A DNA stretch of 64,000 bases from Bacteroidota bacterium (GCA_030835135.1 JAUQWO010000088.1:62001-126000); one strand, 5' to 3'; counted from the stretch's first letter, positions 50,538-60,501 are shown. A program made the numbers and translations. Notes: generated by a model from the letters alone, not told the origin.

Positions 50538-51625
50538 GACACACAGCCCATATGGCGATGATCGCACTCCTGGTGACGGCGGGCGTGGCACTGGGAAGTG
50601 CCGGTGAGCGGCAGTTCACGTTCACCGTGAAGAAGGGCGACAAGCTGGATGTGCGGTTGCAGAGCGGGTCCATTGCGGTCCAGACGTGGGACAAGGACGA
50701 GGTTTCCCTTCGTGTGCACAGCACCGGCGATGAAGACCTGAACGAGGTGTCCGCGACGCAGGGCGGGGGGACCATTCTGGTCGAGGATCACGGTGGCTGT
50801 GACCTCTCCGTGGTTGCCCGGGTGCCGGCGACCTTCGATCTGAACCTCATGACGGGTGCAGGCGATATCGGCATCAAGGGTTCGATCACCGGCGAGGTCC
50901 ATACCTCCACGGGCGGCGGTGATGTTGCCGTCGGGAAAACCACCGGCAGCGTACAGGTGCAGACCGCCGGGGGTGATATCCAGATCGAGGAGGTCAGTGG
51001 GGATGTGCGATTGAATACCGCCGGCGGCGGCGTATCGGTGAGGGCTGTTGCCGGTCAGGCGGAGATCATGACCGCCGGGGGCGACATGATCATCGGGAGT
51101 GTCGCCAAGACGCTCCGTGCAAGCACTGCGGGTGGCGATATACGACTGGAATCGGTCGGGAGTGATTGCGACGTCTCGACCTCCGGCGGAAGCATCAGTG
51201 TCGGTACGTGCACGGGCAGGACCTCGCTCCGGACGTCGGGTGGCGACATCGACCTCCGGTCCGGCAAGGGGAATCTCTCGGTCAGCACTGCCGGCGGGAC
51301 CGTCAATCTGCGGAGTGTTCAGGGATCCGTGCATGCGCGAACCTCGGCGGGCGATATGAACGTGAATCTCGATCCTGCCGTCGGGGAGTCGAGTGTGATC
51401 TCGACCGGGGCCGGGGACATCGTATTCACGATCTCCGGCGATGCGAATGCAACGATCGATGCACGGAGCCCGGTCTTCCCCGGAAGCGAAGAAGAAAGTG
51501 GCGTACGGTCGGACTTCCCGGTCGTGAAGAAGAAGGGAGAGACTGTGGAAGTGAAGCTCGGCGCGGGCTCGCACAGGGTCCAGCTCGAGACGCGGATGGG
51601 CGAGATCGTCATCCGGAAGAAGTGA
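50534..51625 (+). CDS. Exported DUF4097-type repeat protein
   Basis: 363 residues, ATGA overlap with the anti-sigma gene, and a signal peptide of about 22 residues. The mature protein is a beta-helix/solenoid built of at least ten short repeats of the type TAGGDI/TSGGDIDL spaced roughly 18-20 residues, preceded by VKKGDKLDVRLQSGSIAVQTWD. This is the DUF4097 (putative adhesin) architecture. Such proteins commonly sit behind ECF sigma/anti-sigma pairs, where they may sense or report envelope state. The function is unproven. Periodic codons also make the DNA internally repetitive. Confidence 0.88.
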   Translation: MRHTAHMAMIALLVTAGVALGSAGERQFTFTVKKGDKLDVRLQSGSIAVQTWDKDEVSLRVHSTGDEDLNEVSATQGGGTILVEDHGGCDLSVVARVPATFDLNLMTGAGDIGIKGSITGEVHTSTGGGDVAVGKTTGSVQVQTAGGDIQIEEVSGDVRLNTAGGGVSVRAVAGQAEIMTAGGDMIIGSVAKTLRASTAGGDIRLESVGSDCDVSTSGGSISVGTCTGRTSLRTSGGDIDLRSGKGNLSVSTAGGTVNLRSVQGSVHARTSAGDMNVNLDPAVGESSVISTGAGDIVFTISGDANATIDARSPVFPGSEEESGVRSDFPVVKKKGETVEVKLGAGSHRVQLETRMGEIVIRKK

Positions 51626-51651
51626 GTCCGTGCGGTGATCGAGGCAAAGGG

Positions 51652-51679
51652 AAGGGGCAGACCGCATGGTCTGCCCCTT
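51652..51679. terminator. 12-bp perfect hairpin between convergent genes
   Basis: AAGGGGCAGACC (51652-51663), loop GCAT, and its complement 51668-51679. Confidence 0.75.
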
Positions 51680-51713
51680 GCGTATGGAACCACTCCTCAG
51701 CGTGCCCTGACGC

Positions 51714-53957
51714 TCACAGGCCCCACCGGATCCCCGCGTAGACCATTCTCCCGCCCAGCGGACCCCAGATCAGCGATGCATCGAAGAACGGAGACGATGG
51801 CGATGGTGCATCGATGATGGGGTCGTCCTGCCGGAAGTCGAACAGATTCTCCACACCGACGTACAGCTCGAGTCCGGCGAACAGTGTGCGTGCGACCTGG
51901 GCGTTCACCATGGCGAACGCCGGTGAGGTGGATCGCCCCTGTGACCCGGCGGGATTTGTTGCCGTGGACGGGATCCGCTTGGCACCGAACCATTGCACGG
52001 TGAGGTCGTAGGCAGTGCGCGGGTCGCCGGGTGTCTCCTGTTCCGTGCTGTAGGCGATGTTCACCAGCGCCCGGTGTTGTGCGTTGAGTGCGCGTTGCAG
52101 CCAGATGCCACCGAGCTTCTGTTGCACATCCAGGTACCGGTACGCGAGGCGGGTCTCCAATCGCTCCAGTGGCTGGACGTTCAGTTCCAGCTGCACGCTG
52201 TTCGCATACGATCCATTGGCAAGACTCGTGAAGACCACCTCGCGCGGGCGGGAGTCCAGGTCCGCAACGACCTGCCGTTCGAAGAACGTATGGTAGACGT
52301 CCAGGCTGACGGTTGCCTGCCGGTACTCCACGAGAAAGTAGTGGGTGATATTTCCCCCGGCATTCCAGGCCACTTCCTGATCCAACCCGTAGCCGAAAGC
52401 GCGGGTTGCATCGATCGACACCGCCCGTGAGCTCGCAAAGACCGTCGCATTCTCCGCGAAGATGCTCGCCGTTCGGTACCCGCGTCCGCCGCTCGCGCGG
52501 AAGACCCAGTCTTCATCCGGACTGTAGCGCACGTGGAGTCGTGGAGTGATCATCGTGCCGTAGGCATTGTGCTGGTCGGCCCGGATGCCAGCGACCACCG
52601 TAAATTCGTCCAGCGGCTTGTACGTGTATTCGAAGAACACACCGGGGACGCGCTCGATGCGATCATAGGGTGTCCGCGCGAACTGCTCGCTGAACCTATC
52701 GAAGAGGAAGCTTGCCCCGGTGCGGAACGTGTGCTCCGTCGAGCCGATCATCGACTGGTAGATCACGTTGAGGTAGCCTGTCTCTTCGGTGCCATCGTAG
52801 GAGCGGGGACCGTAGAGGGACGACGCGGTATAGCGTCCGAGTGACCATTGTATCCCGAAACTCTGGTAGGGGCGGCCTTCGAACACATGACCGGTCTTCC
52901 CGCTGATGCGGAGGTACTGGGTATGGGTGGTATAGTGAAACATCCGGTTCGCGGCATCCTGCCCGCCCCTCCCGGTGCCCCCTTCTTTCTGATCCTTGAG
53001 AAACTGGAGCACCACCTGTCCTTCCCAGCCGGTCTCCGAGTGGAACCCCCACCGCTGGATCGCGTTGAAGGTCGAGAAGACCGGCATGTCCATGAACCGG
53101 TCGCCGTTCCGGTCGATCTCCATGTTCTGGGTGCTCGCATGAAGCAGGGTCATCATCGACCAGTGTTCTCCGAGGGCCTGGCGGAAATTGAGGTTCCCCT
53201 CGAAGCGCTGGTCATTGTTGCCGTACATGTTCAGGAAGAAGCGCTTCTCCTCCTCGTCGCCCGGCTTGCGGAGGTCCACGTCGATCTGTCCGGTGATGGA
53301 CTCGTAGCCGTTCGCCACGGCACCGACGCCTTTTGAGACGTTGATGCCCCGTATCCATGGGCCCGGAATGAAGGTGAGCCCGACATTGGACGTCAGGCCC
53401 CGGATGTACGGCATGTTCTCCAGGGAGGTCTGGGTGTAGATCCCGGAGAGCCCGAGCATCTCGATCTGCTTCGTGCCGGTGATCGCATCTGTGAATGACA
53501 CGTCGACGGACGGGTTGGTCTCGAAGCTTTCAGAGAGATTGCAGCACGCAGCCTTTGCGAGTTCCTTCCCCGTCATGCGTTGGACGGGTGCAGCGCTCAG
53601 GTAATCAATGGCGATCCCTGACCGTTCTCCGGTTGTTTGAACGCCCTCGACTTCGCGGACCAGCGGATCCAGAGTGATCTGCAGATCGGTCTCGCTCCCA
53701 ACAGTGATCGTGTCGGGTGCATATGCCGCATGACGGATCACCAATTGGCGGGTGGATGCGACGACGGGGAGTGTAAATGCCCCCTCCGCGTCCGTGGATG
53801 TCCCGCGTGAGGTCCCGAGCCAGAAGACATTGGCGCCGGCGACCGGACTGAACTCCCCGTTCGTTTCGCGTGAACGTACCATCCCCCGCACGAGCTCCTC
53901 AGCGGCTGTCGCAAGGACAGGGAGGAGCAGCAAGAAGAACAGCATTCTCGCTCTCAT
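51714..53957 (-). CDS. TonB-dependent receptor, probable metal (copper) uptake
   Basis: 747 residues from the ATG at 53957 (GAGGAGGG upstream). There is a signal peptide of about 18 residues, a CarboxypepD_reg-like domain (about 20-100: FWLGTSRGTSTDAEGAFTLP), a plug with the unusual cysteine pair KAACCNLSESFETNPSVD, IEMLGLSGIYTQ and GYESITGQIDVDLRKPG, and a barrel. As I recall this receptor type is regularly encoded beside heavy-metal-domain and HYC_CC_PP proteins in Bacteroidota, exactly as here, which points to copper or a related metal. The last residue is leucine, not the common phenylalanine. Confidence 0.9.
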   Translation of the reverse strand: MRARMLFFLLLLPVLATAAEELVRGMVRSRETNGEFSPVAGANVFWLGTSRGTSTDAEGAFTLPVVASTRQLVIRHAAYAPDTITVGSETDLQITLDPLVREVEGVQTTGERSGIAIDYLSAAPVQRMTGKELAKAACCNLSESFETNPSVDVSFTDAITGTKQIEMLGLSGIYTQTSLENMPYIRGLTSNVGLTFIPGPWIRGINVSKGVGAVANGYESITGQIDVDLRKPGDEEEKRFFLNMYGNNDQRFEGNLNFRQALGEHWSMMTLLHASTQNMEIDRNGDRFMDMPVFSTFNAIQRWGFHSETGWEGQVVLQFLKDQKEGGTGRGGQDAANRMFHYTTHTQYLRISGKTGHVFEGRPYQSFGIQWSLGRYTASSLYGPRSYDGTEETGYLNVIYQSMIGSTEHTFRTGASFLFDRFSEQFARTPYDRIERVPGVFFEYTYKPLDEFTVVAGIRADQHNAYGTMITPRLHVRYSPDEDWVFRASGGRGYRTASIFAENATVFASSRAVSIDATRAFGYGLDQEVAWNAGGNITHYFLVEYRQATVSLDVYHTFFERQVVADLDSRPREVVFTSLANGSYANSVQLELNVQPLERLETRLAYRYLDVQQKLGGIWLQRALNAQHRALVNIAYSTEQETPGDPRTAYDLTVQWFGAKRIPSTATNPAGSQGRSTSPAFAMVNAQVARTLFAGLELYVGVENLFDFRQDDPIIDAPSPSSPFFDASLIWGPLGGRMVYAGIRWGL

Positions 53958-53979
53958 AAATCCCTCCTCGATGGTATGG

Positions 53980-54321
53980 TCAGTGTGTGTGTGCGTTGTC
54001 GCGATACAGGCAGCACTCGGGCAGTGCACTATACACGGCGTCGGGCGCTGTGTGACTATCGGTGTCATGTCCGACAGCCGCAAGCCGGCGCTGGAGTGAA
54101 TCCGCGGTGACCGCCGTGGTCACGAACGCGACCTTGAGCATCTTCGTGGACTTGTTCCAGCGGGCAAATTTCACGCCTTTGATGCTGACCGCTTTCTCAA
54201 TGCGGGTCTTGCACTGTCCGCAGTTACCCGCAACGCGGAATTCCGTTTCTGTGACATCCTGGGCGAAGACGGTGAGGGATGAACCGACGACAAACAGCAA
54301 TGAAAGCAGCAGATGTCTCAT
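53980..54321 (-). CDS. Exported heavy-metal-associated (HMA) domain protein
   Basis: 113 residues from the ATG at 54321 (AGGAGG upstream), signal peptide of about 20 residues. The HMA fold has the metal loop GNCGQCKTRIEKAV (CxxC), then the KGVKFARWNKSTKMLKV strand, split here as VKFARWNK and TKMLKVAF. A C-terminal extra (PECCLYRDNAHTH) adds two cysteines and two histidines, possibly a second site. It is a likely periplasmic metallochaperone for the receptor encoded 22 nt downstream. Confidence 0.88.
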   Translation of the reverse strand: MRHLLLSLLFVVGSSLTVFAQDVTETEFRVAGNCGQCKTRIEKAVSIKGVKFARWNKSTKMLKVAFVTTAVTADSLQRRLAAVGHDTDSHTAPDAVYSALPECCLYRDNAHTH

Positions 54322-54410
54322 GGTGAACCTCCTGATCAGAGTAATGTGTGACTGTGAACGTACCGGTGCCGTCACGGCATGGCCGTGCGGTGAGGGACGA
54401 CGTCAGCCTC

Positions 54411-54788
54411 TCAGATCAGGAAGCAGCTGTGCAGGATGGTGAGCGGGGGTGATGTGCCGGGGGGGAACGCCGGAGAATGATGCCCGTGTCTGATGTCCGC
54501 GAGCCCGGACCGGTCGTCCTGGACCGGTATGATGACGGTAGCAGCATCCGGCGTGGAGATCTCGTGGGTTGATGCGGTGTGGTCATCGGACACGAGCAGA
54601 GATACGGAGACCGTCGTACAGCACTCCGCCTCCGCTTCCGCATCGCCGCAGCACCAATCGGGTTCCGCAGTGGACGACCCGAGGTGTGAGGCAACAGGGA
54701 CGGGGCCGCAATAGTGCGTGGAGATGGTCATCCCGACCGTCACGACGCAATACAGGAGCACCAACGCTATCCGGCCAATGTAGCTCAT
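54411..54788 (-). CDS. HYC_CC_PP-family small protein
   Basis: 125 residues from the ATG at 54788; the longer frame to 54920 is not supported. An N-terminal hydrophobic segment is followed by the family-defining motifs THYCGP and DWCCGD, with ECC a few residues later. The C-terminal half is rich in His, Asp and Ser (DDHTASTHE, HGHHSPAFPPG) and the PP element. It occurs with metal-type TonB receptors; a metal-binding role at the membrane is plausible but untested. It is the first gene of the minus-strand trio. Confidence 0.82.
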   Translation of the reverse strand: MSYIGRIALVLLYCVVTVGMTISTHYCGPVPVASHLGSSTAEPDWCCGDAEAEAECCTTVSVSLLVSDDHTASTHEISTPDAATVIIPVQDDRSGLADIRHGHHSPAFPPGTSPPLTILHSCFLI

Positions 54789-54794
54789 AGTTCT

Positions 54795-54823
54795 AAGTAA
54801 CGGTATTTGCACATGAGGTGCAA
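54795..54823 (-). promoter_or_regulatory. Promoter/operator region of the metal uptake trio
   Basis: A perfect inverted repeat TTGCAC-N5-GTGCAA (54807-54823) supplies a -35-like TTGCAC on the minus strand, 17 nt before TTACTT (54800-54795). A repressor bound there would block the promoter. The predicted start lies almost on the ATG at 54788. The remaining gap to 55068 contains C/G homopolymer runs and no clear promoter for the exporter. Confidence 0.4.
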
Positions 54824-55067
54824 GGGGGGGCGTCTCCCTGGGGGGGGCTCGCCGTGTTGTTCCTAATGAAACAACAAAGCCGGGAACAAGCAGCAGTGCA
54901 ATGGGGGTTGATTGAGCCACAGGGCGGGTTCGCGGATCGGCTGCGCGCGATTTTTGCCTTTTTTCAGCCTCCTGACTAAGCCGCGGGGGCCGTCCGCGTG
55001 TCTAAGAAGTTGGCGCCCTCAGACCGGGGCCAAGAACCGTTTTCCTCCTTTTTCCACAGGGTCGCTC

Positions 55068-56573
55068 ATGAAGCGCTGGTTGACCGTTGGACTGATAGTG
55101 ATCGTGGCGGGTGTTGCCGCGTATGCGTTCTTCTTCCGGGAAGACAAAACAAAATACGAGTTCCGGCTGGACAAGATATCCGAAGGGGATATCACGATGT
55201 ACGTGACGGCGACGGGAACCATCAATGCGGTCATCAGCGTGGAAGTTGGCACGCAGGTATCGGGCATCATAGCCAAGTTGTATGCGGATTTCAACTCGAT
55301 CGTGCGTGAGGGCCAGGTCATCGCCCAGATCGATCCCACGTTCCTGCAACAGGCGGTGAAGGATGCGACCGCGAGTCTCGAGCGCGCGCGGGCGCAGTTC
55401 AATGATGCGAAGCGGACCGTCGACCGCACGAAGTCGCTCTTCGACAAGAATCTTGAATCTCAGGCGAACTATGATGCCGCGTTGACCGCCTTTGAATCGA
55501 ACCAGGCGGCATTGAAGATGGCACAGGCGAGTCTGGATCGAGCGAAGATCAATCTGGCGTACGCCACGATCTACGCACCGATCAGCGGCGTGGTGATCGA
55601 CCGCAAGGTGAATGTCGGGCAGACCGTGGCCGCGAGTTTCTCGTCGCCGACCCTCTATACTATTGCCAACGATCTCCAGAAGATGCAGGTCCAGGCGACC
55701 ATCGACGAATCGGATATCGGGCGGATCACGGTCGGACAGGAAGCAACGTTCACCGTGGATGCGTATCCCGATGACCGCTTCACCGGCACGGTCTCGCAGA
55801 TCCGGCTCGCGCCGGTGACGATCCAGAATGTCGTCAATTACACCGTCATCATCGACGTGGACAACCGGGATCTGAAGCTCATGCCCGGCATGACGGCCAA
55901 CGTCCGGGTCCTAGTCGGCAGCGCCCGGAATGTCATCCGCGTATCGAACATGGCGCTGCGGCTTCAGCCGCCGGCGGAGCTGGTGGACAGCGCAAAGGTC
56001 AAGGAGATGGCGGGCTCCGGACAGGGTGGGGGGGAGCGGGGCCGGTGGGCTGATGGTGGTCCGGGTGCACGGGAAGGTGGCAGGCCGGGCGAGGGTGGAG
56101 GCGAACGCATGGGCATGATGAAGGGGTTGCGGGATTCGATCCTGGCGGCCCATGGAGGGAAGATGGAGGAGGATGAACTCAGGGCAGAGATGCGCAAAGT
56201 GTTCGAGAAGATGCGTCCGGCCCGACCGACATCTATTGTGAAGCCTCCGGCGCGCGCCGGCCAGCAGACGAAGTTCGGCATTCAGAGTGTGTTCCCGGAA
56301 TTGCAGAAGAGCGTGAGCACCACGAGCCGTCAGCGTGCGCGCGGCCGCGTCTGGGTCCTGACCGCGGAGAAGAAGCTCGTTCCTGTCCAGGTGACCACGG
56401 GGCTGTCGGATGGGAAATACACCGAGATCATGAATTCGACGTTGAAGGCCGGCGATGAGGTCGTGCTGGGCGCGACCTCCAGTGCCGCAGCGAAGGCCGG
56501 CGGGCAGGGCACGACCAACCCGCTCGCGCCCACGCCCCAGCGGCCGATGGGTGGCGGAGGACCGCCGCGATGA
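55068..56573 (+). CDS. MacA-like periplasmic adaptor with Gly/Met-rich insert
   Basis: 501 residues from the ATG at 55068; the in-frame extension to 54912 has no support. It has one N-terminal membrane anchor, a lipoyl half ([23 protein letters not shown]), a coiled-coil hairpin (about 100-165), the other lipoyl half ([20 protein letters not shown]), then beta-barrel and membrane-proximal domains. Between about residues 300 and 410 lies an insert absent from standard MacA, rich in Gly, Arg, Glu and Met ([24 protein letters not shown]), followed by a helical part. It links the ABC transporter (56570, 57361) to an outer-membrane channel not encoded here. Confidence 0.9.
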   Translation: MKRWLTVGLIVIVAGVAAYAFFFREDKTKYEFRLDKISEGDITMYVTATGTINAVISVEVGTQVSGIIAKLYADFNSIVREGQVIAQIDPTFLQQAVKDATASLERARAQFNDAKRTVDRTKSLFDKNLESQANYDAALTAFESNQAALKMAQASLDRAKINLAYATIYAPISGVVIDRKVNVGQTVAASFSSPTLYTIANDLQKMQVQATIDESDIGRITVGQEATFTVDAYPDDRFTGTVSQIRLAPVTIQNVVNYTVIIDVDNRDLKLMPGMTANVRVLVGSARNVIRVSNMALRLQPPAELVDSAKVKEMAGSGQGGGERGRWADGGPGAREGGRPGEGGGERMGMMKGLRDSILAAHGGKMEEDELRAEMRKVFEKMRPARPTSIVKPPARAGQQTKFGIQSVFPELQKSVSTTSRQRARGRVWVLTAEKKLVPVQVTTGLSDGKYTEIMNSTLKAGDEVVLGATSSAAAKAGGQGTTNPLAPTPQRPMGGGGPPR

Positions 56574-57364
56574 CCACGCGTCCGCCTGAGGGACAGGCCG
56601 GCCGGAACGGGGCGCTCATCCGCATCGAGCACCTCGCCAAGACGTATGCACTTGGCGAGGTGGATGTCCATGCGCTCCGTGGTGTCAGCCTGGAAGTGGA
56701 ACGCGGCGAATTCGTCGCCATCATGGGTGCGTCGGGTTCGGGGAAGTCCACATTCATGAACATCATCGGCTGTCTGGATACCCCGACGAAGGGGGACTAC
56801 GTCCTCGAGGACATCGATGTCAGCAAGCTGACGCGCGACGAGCTTGCTATCATCCGCAATCAGAAGATCGGGTTCGTGTTCCAGGGCTTCAATCTGCTTT
56901 CGCGCACATCCGCGCTGGAAAATGTCGAGCTCCCTCTGCTGTATTGTGCGATGTCCAACAAGGATCGCCACGACCGTGCTGTTGCAGCGCTCCAGCGGGT
57001 GGGTCTTGCCGACCGTATGCACCATTTTCCGAATCAGTTGTCGGGCGGACAGCAGCAGCGAGTCGCCATCGCGCGGGCGCTGGTGAACGACCCGAGTATC
57101 GTCCTGGCGGACGAACCGACGGGGAACCTCGACAGCCGCACGAGTGTGGAAGTGATGGGCATCCTGCAGGAACTCAATGCCAACGGGATCACGATCATCA
57201 TGGTCACCCACGAGCCGGATATCGCGCAGTTCACGAAACGGCAGATCGTATTCCGTGATGGCAAGGTCCGGTCAGACAAACTGAATCCTGCGCAACGGAA
57301 CGCGGCCGAGGTACTGAAGGAAATGCCGATGGTCGATGACGACGAGGAGGAAGCCGCAGCATGA
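56570..57364 (+). CDS. MacB/LolD-type ABC transporter ATP-binding protein
   Basis: 264 residues, ATGA overlap on both sides. Walker A is GASGSGKST, the signature [15 protein letters not shown], and Walker B ILVADEP-like ([12 protein letters not shown]); a Q-loop (VFQGFNLL) and H-loop (TIIMVTHEP) are present. A C-terminal acidic tail (DDDEEEAAA) is unusual. It powers the MacB-type permease encoded next; ATPase and permease are split, unlike E. coli MacB. Confidence 0.94.
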   Translation: MTTRPPEGQAGRNGALIRIEHLAKTYALGEVDVHALRGVSLEVERGEFVAIMGASGSGKSTFMNIIGCLDTPTKGDYVLEDIDVSKLTRDELAIIRNQKIGFVFQGFNLLSRTSALENVELPLLYCAMSNKDRHDRAVAALQRVGLADRMHHFPNQLSGGQQQRVAIARALVNDPSIVLADEPTGNLDSRTSVEVMGILQELNANGITIIMVTHEPDIAQFTKRQIVFRDGKVRSDKLNPAQRNAAEVLKEMPMVDDDEEEAAA

Positions 57365-58578
57365 AAACGTTGAATATCCTCCGGTCGGCCTTCCGGGCCC
57401 TGCGCCGGAACAAGATGCGCTCCTTCCTGACGATGCTGGGCATCATCATCGGTGTTGCCGCGGTGATCGCGATGCTCGCGATCGGGCAGGGGGCGGAATA
57501 CTCGGTGAAGCAACAGATCTCCGCGCTCGGGACGAACGTGCTGATCATCTTCCCGGGATCGCAGCAGCAGGGCGGGATCCGGGTGGGCGCCGGATCTGTG
57601 ACCACGCTTACCGAGGAAGACGCGATCGCGATCGCGAAGGAATGCCCAGCCGTGGCGTACGTGTCGCCGGGAGCCCGGTCGGGCGGACAGGCGATCGCCG
57701 GCAATCTGAATTGGGGCACGAGCATCGAAGGGACGGGGGCGGACTATCTCGAGATCCGTTCGTGGCCGGTCGAATACGGTGAGTTCTACACCGAACAGGA
57801 CGTGAAGGCGGCGGCCAAGGTGTGTGTGCTGGGCGCTACGGTGGCCGAGAACCTCTTCCCGGAGAGCTCTCCCATCGGCCAGACCGTGCGCCTGCGGAAC
57901 ATGCCTGCCCGTGTCGTGGGCGTGCTGTCCAAGAAGGGCCAGAACGCGATGGGGATGGACCAGGATGATGTGATCCTCGCCCCGTACACGACCGTGCTGC
58001 GCCGCCTGTCGCATTCGCCGTATCTCCGCCAGGTGATCGTGTCCGCCACGAGTCCGGCCACGATCAATGAAGCGCAGCGACAGATCACCGAACTCCTGCG
58101 CATGCGGCACAAGATCGCATCGTACGACGCGGATGATTTCACGATCCGGAATCAATCCGACCTTGCGGCAACCGCCACCGCGACGACAGAGATCCTGACG
58201 ATCCTGCTCGCGAGCATCGCCTCGGTGTCGCTGCTTGTCGGCGGCATCGGGATCATGAACATCATGCTGGTGTCGGTCACTGAACGCACCCGTGAGATCG
58301 GCATCCGGATGTCGGTCGGTGCGCGCGGACGGGACATCCTCACGCAGTTTCTCATCGAAGCACTGGTGCTCAGTCTGCTGGGAGGTTTGTTGGGGATCGC
58401 ACTGGGGGTGGGCGGGTCGCTGGCCATCTCGGGTTTTGCGAAGTGGCCGACGATCATCACGGCGTTCTCGATCATCCTCTCCTTCGGATTCTCGATCGCC
58501 ATCGGGATCTTCTTCGGGTTCTATCCGGCGCGCAAGGCAGCGATGCTCAATCCGATCGACGCCCTGCGCTACGAATGA
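57361..58578 (+). CDS. MacB-type ABC transporter permease
   Basis: 405 residues. One N-terminal helix with [20 protein letters not shown] is followed by a periplasmic MacB_PCD domain of about 220 residues, then three helices of the FtsX type ([27 protein letters not shown], quoted in part as [20 protein letters not shown]). It transmits ATP-driven movement to the adaptor for export of a periplasmic substrate (peptide, toxin, siderophore or lipid). Its overlap with the ATPase gene secures equal synthesis. Confidence 0.93.
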   Translation: MKTLNILRSAFRALRRNKMRSFLTMLGIIIGVAAVIAMLAIGQGAEYSVKQQISALGTNVLIIFPGSQQQGGIRVGAGSVTTLTEEDAIAIAKECPAVAYVSPGARSGGQAIAGNLNWGTSIEGTGADYLEIRSWPVEYGEFYTEQDVKAAAKVCVLGATVAENLFPESSPIGQTVRLRNMPARVVGVLSKKGQNAMGMDQDDVILAPYTTVLRRLSHSPYLRQVIVSATSPATINEAQRQITELLRMRHKIASYDADDFTIRNQSDLAATATATTEILTILLASIASVSLLVGGIGIMNIMLVSVTERTREIGIRMSVGARGRDILTQFLIEALVLSLLGGLLGIALGVGGSLAISGFAKWPTIITAFSIILSFGFSIAIGIFFGFYPARKAAMLNPIDALRYE

Positions 58579-58612
58579 CCGCTGCGGCCCGGGGTGTGCC
58601 GGGCGGGGTATG

Positions 58613-58641
58613 AGGTGGTGCTCAGTGTGTGAGCACCACCT
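58613..58641. terminator. 12-bp hairpin overlapping the stop of the convergent lipoprotein gene
   Basis: AGGTGGTGCTCA (58613-58624) and its exact complement 58630-58641, loop 5 nt. The right arm and loop lie in the last codons of the gene at 58622. Confidence 0.6.
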
Positions 58642-59500
58642 TCAGGGAGATGTCGATCGGTGATGAGTTCGCGCCGGATCCCCGCTCTCCCCGCATGCCC
58701 CCACCGGACCCCCTGCCTCCGCCGGGACCCCGGCCACCACCACCGCCCTGCATGCCACCTTCGCCCTGCATATCCTCACCGCCGGGAGGCATCATACCTC
58801 CACCACCGTCATGACTTCCACGCTGACCCCCTCCGGTCCGCCCCATCATCCCTTCCATGGTACCGGTCTCCAGTGCCACGCCCAGGTCCTTGTTCGGTTG
58901 CACACCGATCCCGTGCGGATGTGCAGCATCGCGCAGCAGTGGAACGCGAAGCTCGTAGGTCAGACCGCCGGTCGCATCACTGAGTCTGGCCTGGATCTGC
59001 TTCTCGGACAACAATGAGACGATCAACCCCTCTTCCCCATCGGGGCCAAGGAGTTCCATTTCAGACTTCATGACATCCCCGCCGTGTCCGGCCGGGGGCG
59101 GGTCCAGAGACCTGTCGCCGGGAGGTGCCATGATCTCATCCATCGATGGTGGTGGACCGCCTGGCGTCCCCATGGGGTATCGTATTCCGATCGTCTTCGC
59201 GCTGCCGCCGGCCGGGTCGAACCATACGGTGAATCCGCCTCGGCGGATCTGGGATTGCCGCACCCGATCGGTCGTCGAAACCATGAGGTAGAAATAGTCG
59301 GTATCGTGGCTGACGGCCACATTCACTCCGGACTTGTCAACGTAGAGAGGCAGGCCGACCCAATCCTTCGCATCGCCGTCGACGGCGAAGGGCTTTTCGT
59401 GAAACGTACTCGTCAAAGAGGTTGTGCCGCATCCGTTGAAGATGAGCATGGCCGCGGCCAGAGAGGTGAGAGTGGTTGCTGCGGTGCGGAGTGTGACCAT
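58622..59500 (-). CDS. Lipoprotein with DOMON/CBM9-like domain and Gly/Met-rich tail
   Basis: 292 residues from the ATG at 59500. The lipobox cysteine is near residue 25 (MLIFNGC). Residues about 35-115 look like a CBM9/DOMON-type beta-sandwich (FAVDGDAKDWVGLPLYVD, YFYLMVSTTD, FTVWFDPAGG). The middle carries a strand set (LTYELRVPLLRDAAHPHGIG). The tail of about 70 residues is built of Gly, Met, Arg and His (GGMQGGGGGRGPGGG) and ends with a hydrophobic strand. It is convergent with the MacAB genes, whose adaptor has a similar Gly/Met-rich stretch. Function unknown. Confidence 0.72.
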   Translation of the reverse strand: MVTLRTAATTLTSLAAAMLIFNGCGTTSLTSTFHEKPFAVDGDAKDWVGLPLYVDKSGVNVAVSHDTDYFYLMVSTTDRVRQSQIRRGGFTVWFDPAGGSAKTIGIRYPMGTPGGPPPSMDEIMAPPGDRSLDPPPAGHGGDVMKSEMELLGPDGEEGLIVSLLSEKQIQARLSDATGGLTYELRVPLLRDAAHPHGIGVQPNKDLGVALETGTMEGMMGRTGGGQRGSHDGGGGMMPPGGEDMQGEGGMQGGGGGRGPGGGRGSGGGMRGERGSGANSSPIDISLKVVLTH

Positions 59501-59712
59501 GTGCGTATCCTTCCGTGAGACGTCGTGGATCATGTACCAGTATACGGATTTCCTGGGTGGAAGTGTGCCGGTCGTGAACGAATTCTTAGGTTAGGATGGT
59601 ACATCCCGGATGGTGCCTCCCGGGATGGAGCCGGTTGCGAATCCCGCCTGTGAGCCGTATCTTCGTTCACGTCCCAACTGAACCGTATCCGCGCACTTTC
59701 AGGAGATGCATC

Positions 59713-60501
59713 ATGAAACAGATCCTTGTTGCTCTGCTGCTCCTTCCGCTCTTCGCTGTGTCCCCCGGGATCGAGGAACATCTCACGGCGATGAAGACCA
59801 CAAAGGATGCTGTCCAGGACTTTGTCGAGAGCGGCATAGCCTACGGTTCGTTCTCGTACCCGACGGCGTGCGCGACGATCCCGGTGGCGAAGCGCGCAGC
59901 CGTGGTCCGCGCCGTCGGCGAGTTTGCACGGTCGTTCACCAAGTCGCAGGCGTTCCTGCAATGGTATGCCTCCTACCGGGACGAGAAGAAACCCTCCTCG
60001 CCCGAAACGACGCCGGCCATGGCCGACTCGAGGGCGAAACAGATCGCTGAACTGAAGGCCAGTATCGCCGAGCAGGAAAAGAACCAGGCGAAGGCCCCCG
60101 CCGACCAGAAGGGGATCTACCGGGATGTGATCGCTTCCCTCCGCCAGATGGTGAAGGAATTGGAGAAGTCCGATCCTGAACAGGACGCCCAGATGGATAC
60201 GTTCATCAAGCAGGGGAATGATGAGGCCGCGAGGCAGTACAAGGAGAAGGTCGCCGCATGGGAGAAGGAATATCCGGAGGGAGATCCGAAACCGTTGCTG
60301 AAACGGCGCCTGAAGGAATTCCTGGATGCGACCGCCAATGTGGACTTTGCCGCGAAGCTCGTGAAGAAGGACGATGCGATGGTCTTTGTGAACCCGGCGT
60401 ATGAGAACAAGGACGGCCGGTGGAAGACCACCTTCCGTGCGGGCAAAGAGGCCACGGAGGCCGCGCGTGCGTTCGCGCAACAGTGGCTCAAAGAACTCTA
60501 G
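59713..60501 (+). CDS. Exported helical protein of unknown function
   Basis: 262 residues from the ATG at 59713 (AGGAG upstream); the longer frame from 59596 is unsupported. A signal peptide (MKQILVALLLLPLFAVSPG) precedes an almost wholly helical, charged protein: a coiled-coil stretch (RAKQIAELKASIAEQEKNQ), KELEKSDPEQDAQMDTF and a C-terminal KEATEAARAFAQQWLKEL. I know no family. The next gene, a glycosidase, begins on the base following its stop codon. The 212 nt upstream contain TATACT- and TATCTT-like boxes but no convincing -35. Confidence 0.75.
   Translation: MKQILVALLLLPLFAVSPGIEEHLTAMKTTKDAVQDFVESGIAYGSFSYPTACATIPVAKRAAVVRAVGEFARSFTKSQAFLQWYASYRDEKKPSSPETTPAMADSRAKQIAELKASIAEQEKNQAKAPADQKGIYRDVIASLRQMVKELEKSDPEQDAQMDTFIKQGNDEAARQYKEKVAAWEKEYPEGDPKPLLKRRLKEFLDATANVDFAAKLVKKDDAMVFVNPAYENKDGRWKTTFRAGKEATEAARAFAQQWLKEL

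Noticed and set aside
50534-51625. CRISPR-like periodic repeats
   Set aside because: The periodicity is codon-level repetition of a TAGGDI-type protein solenoid in an intact reading frame.
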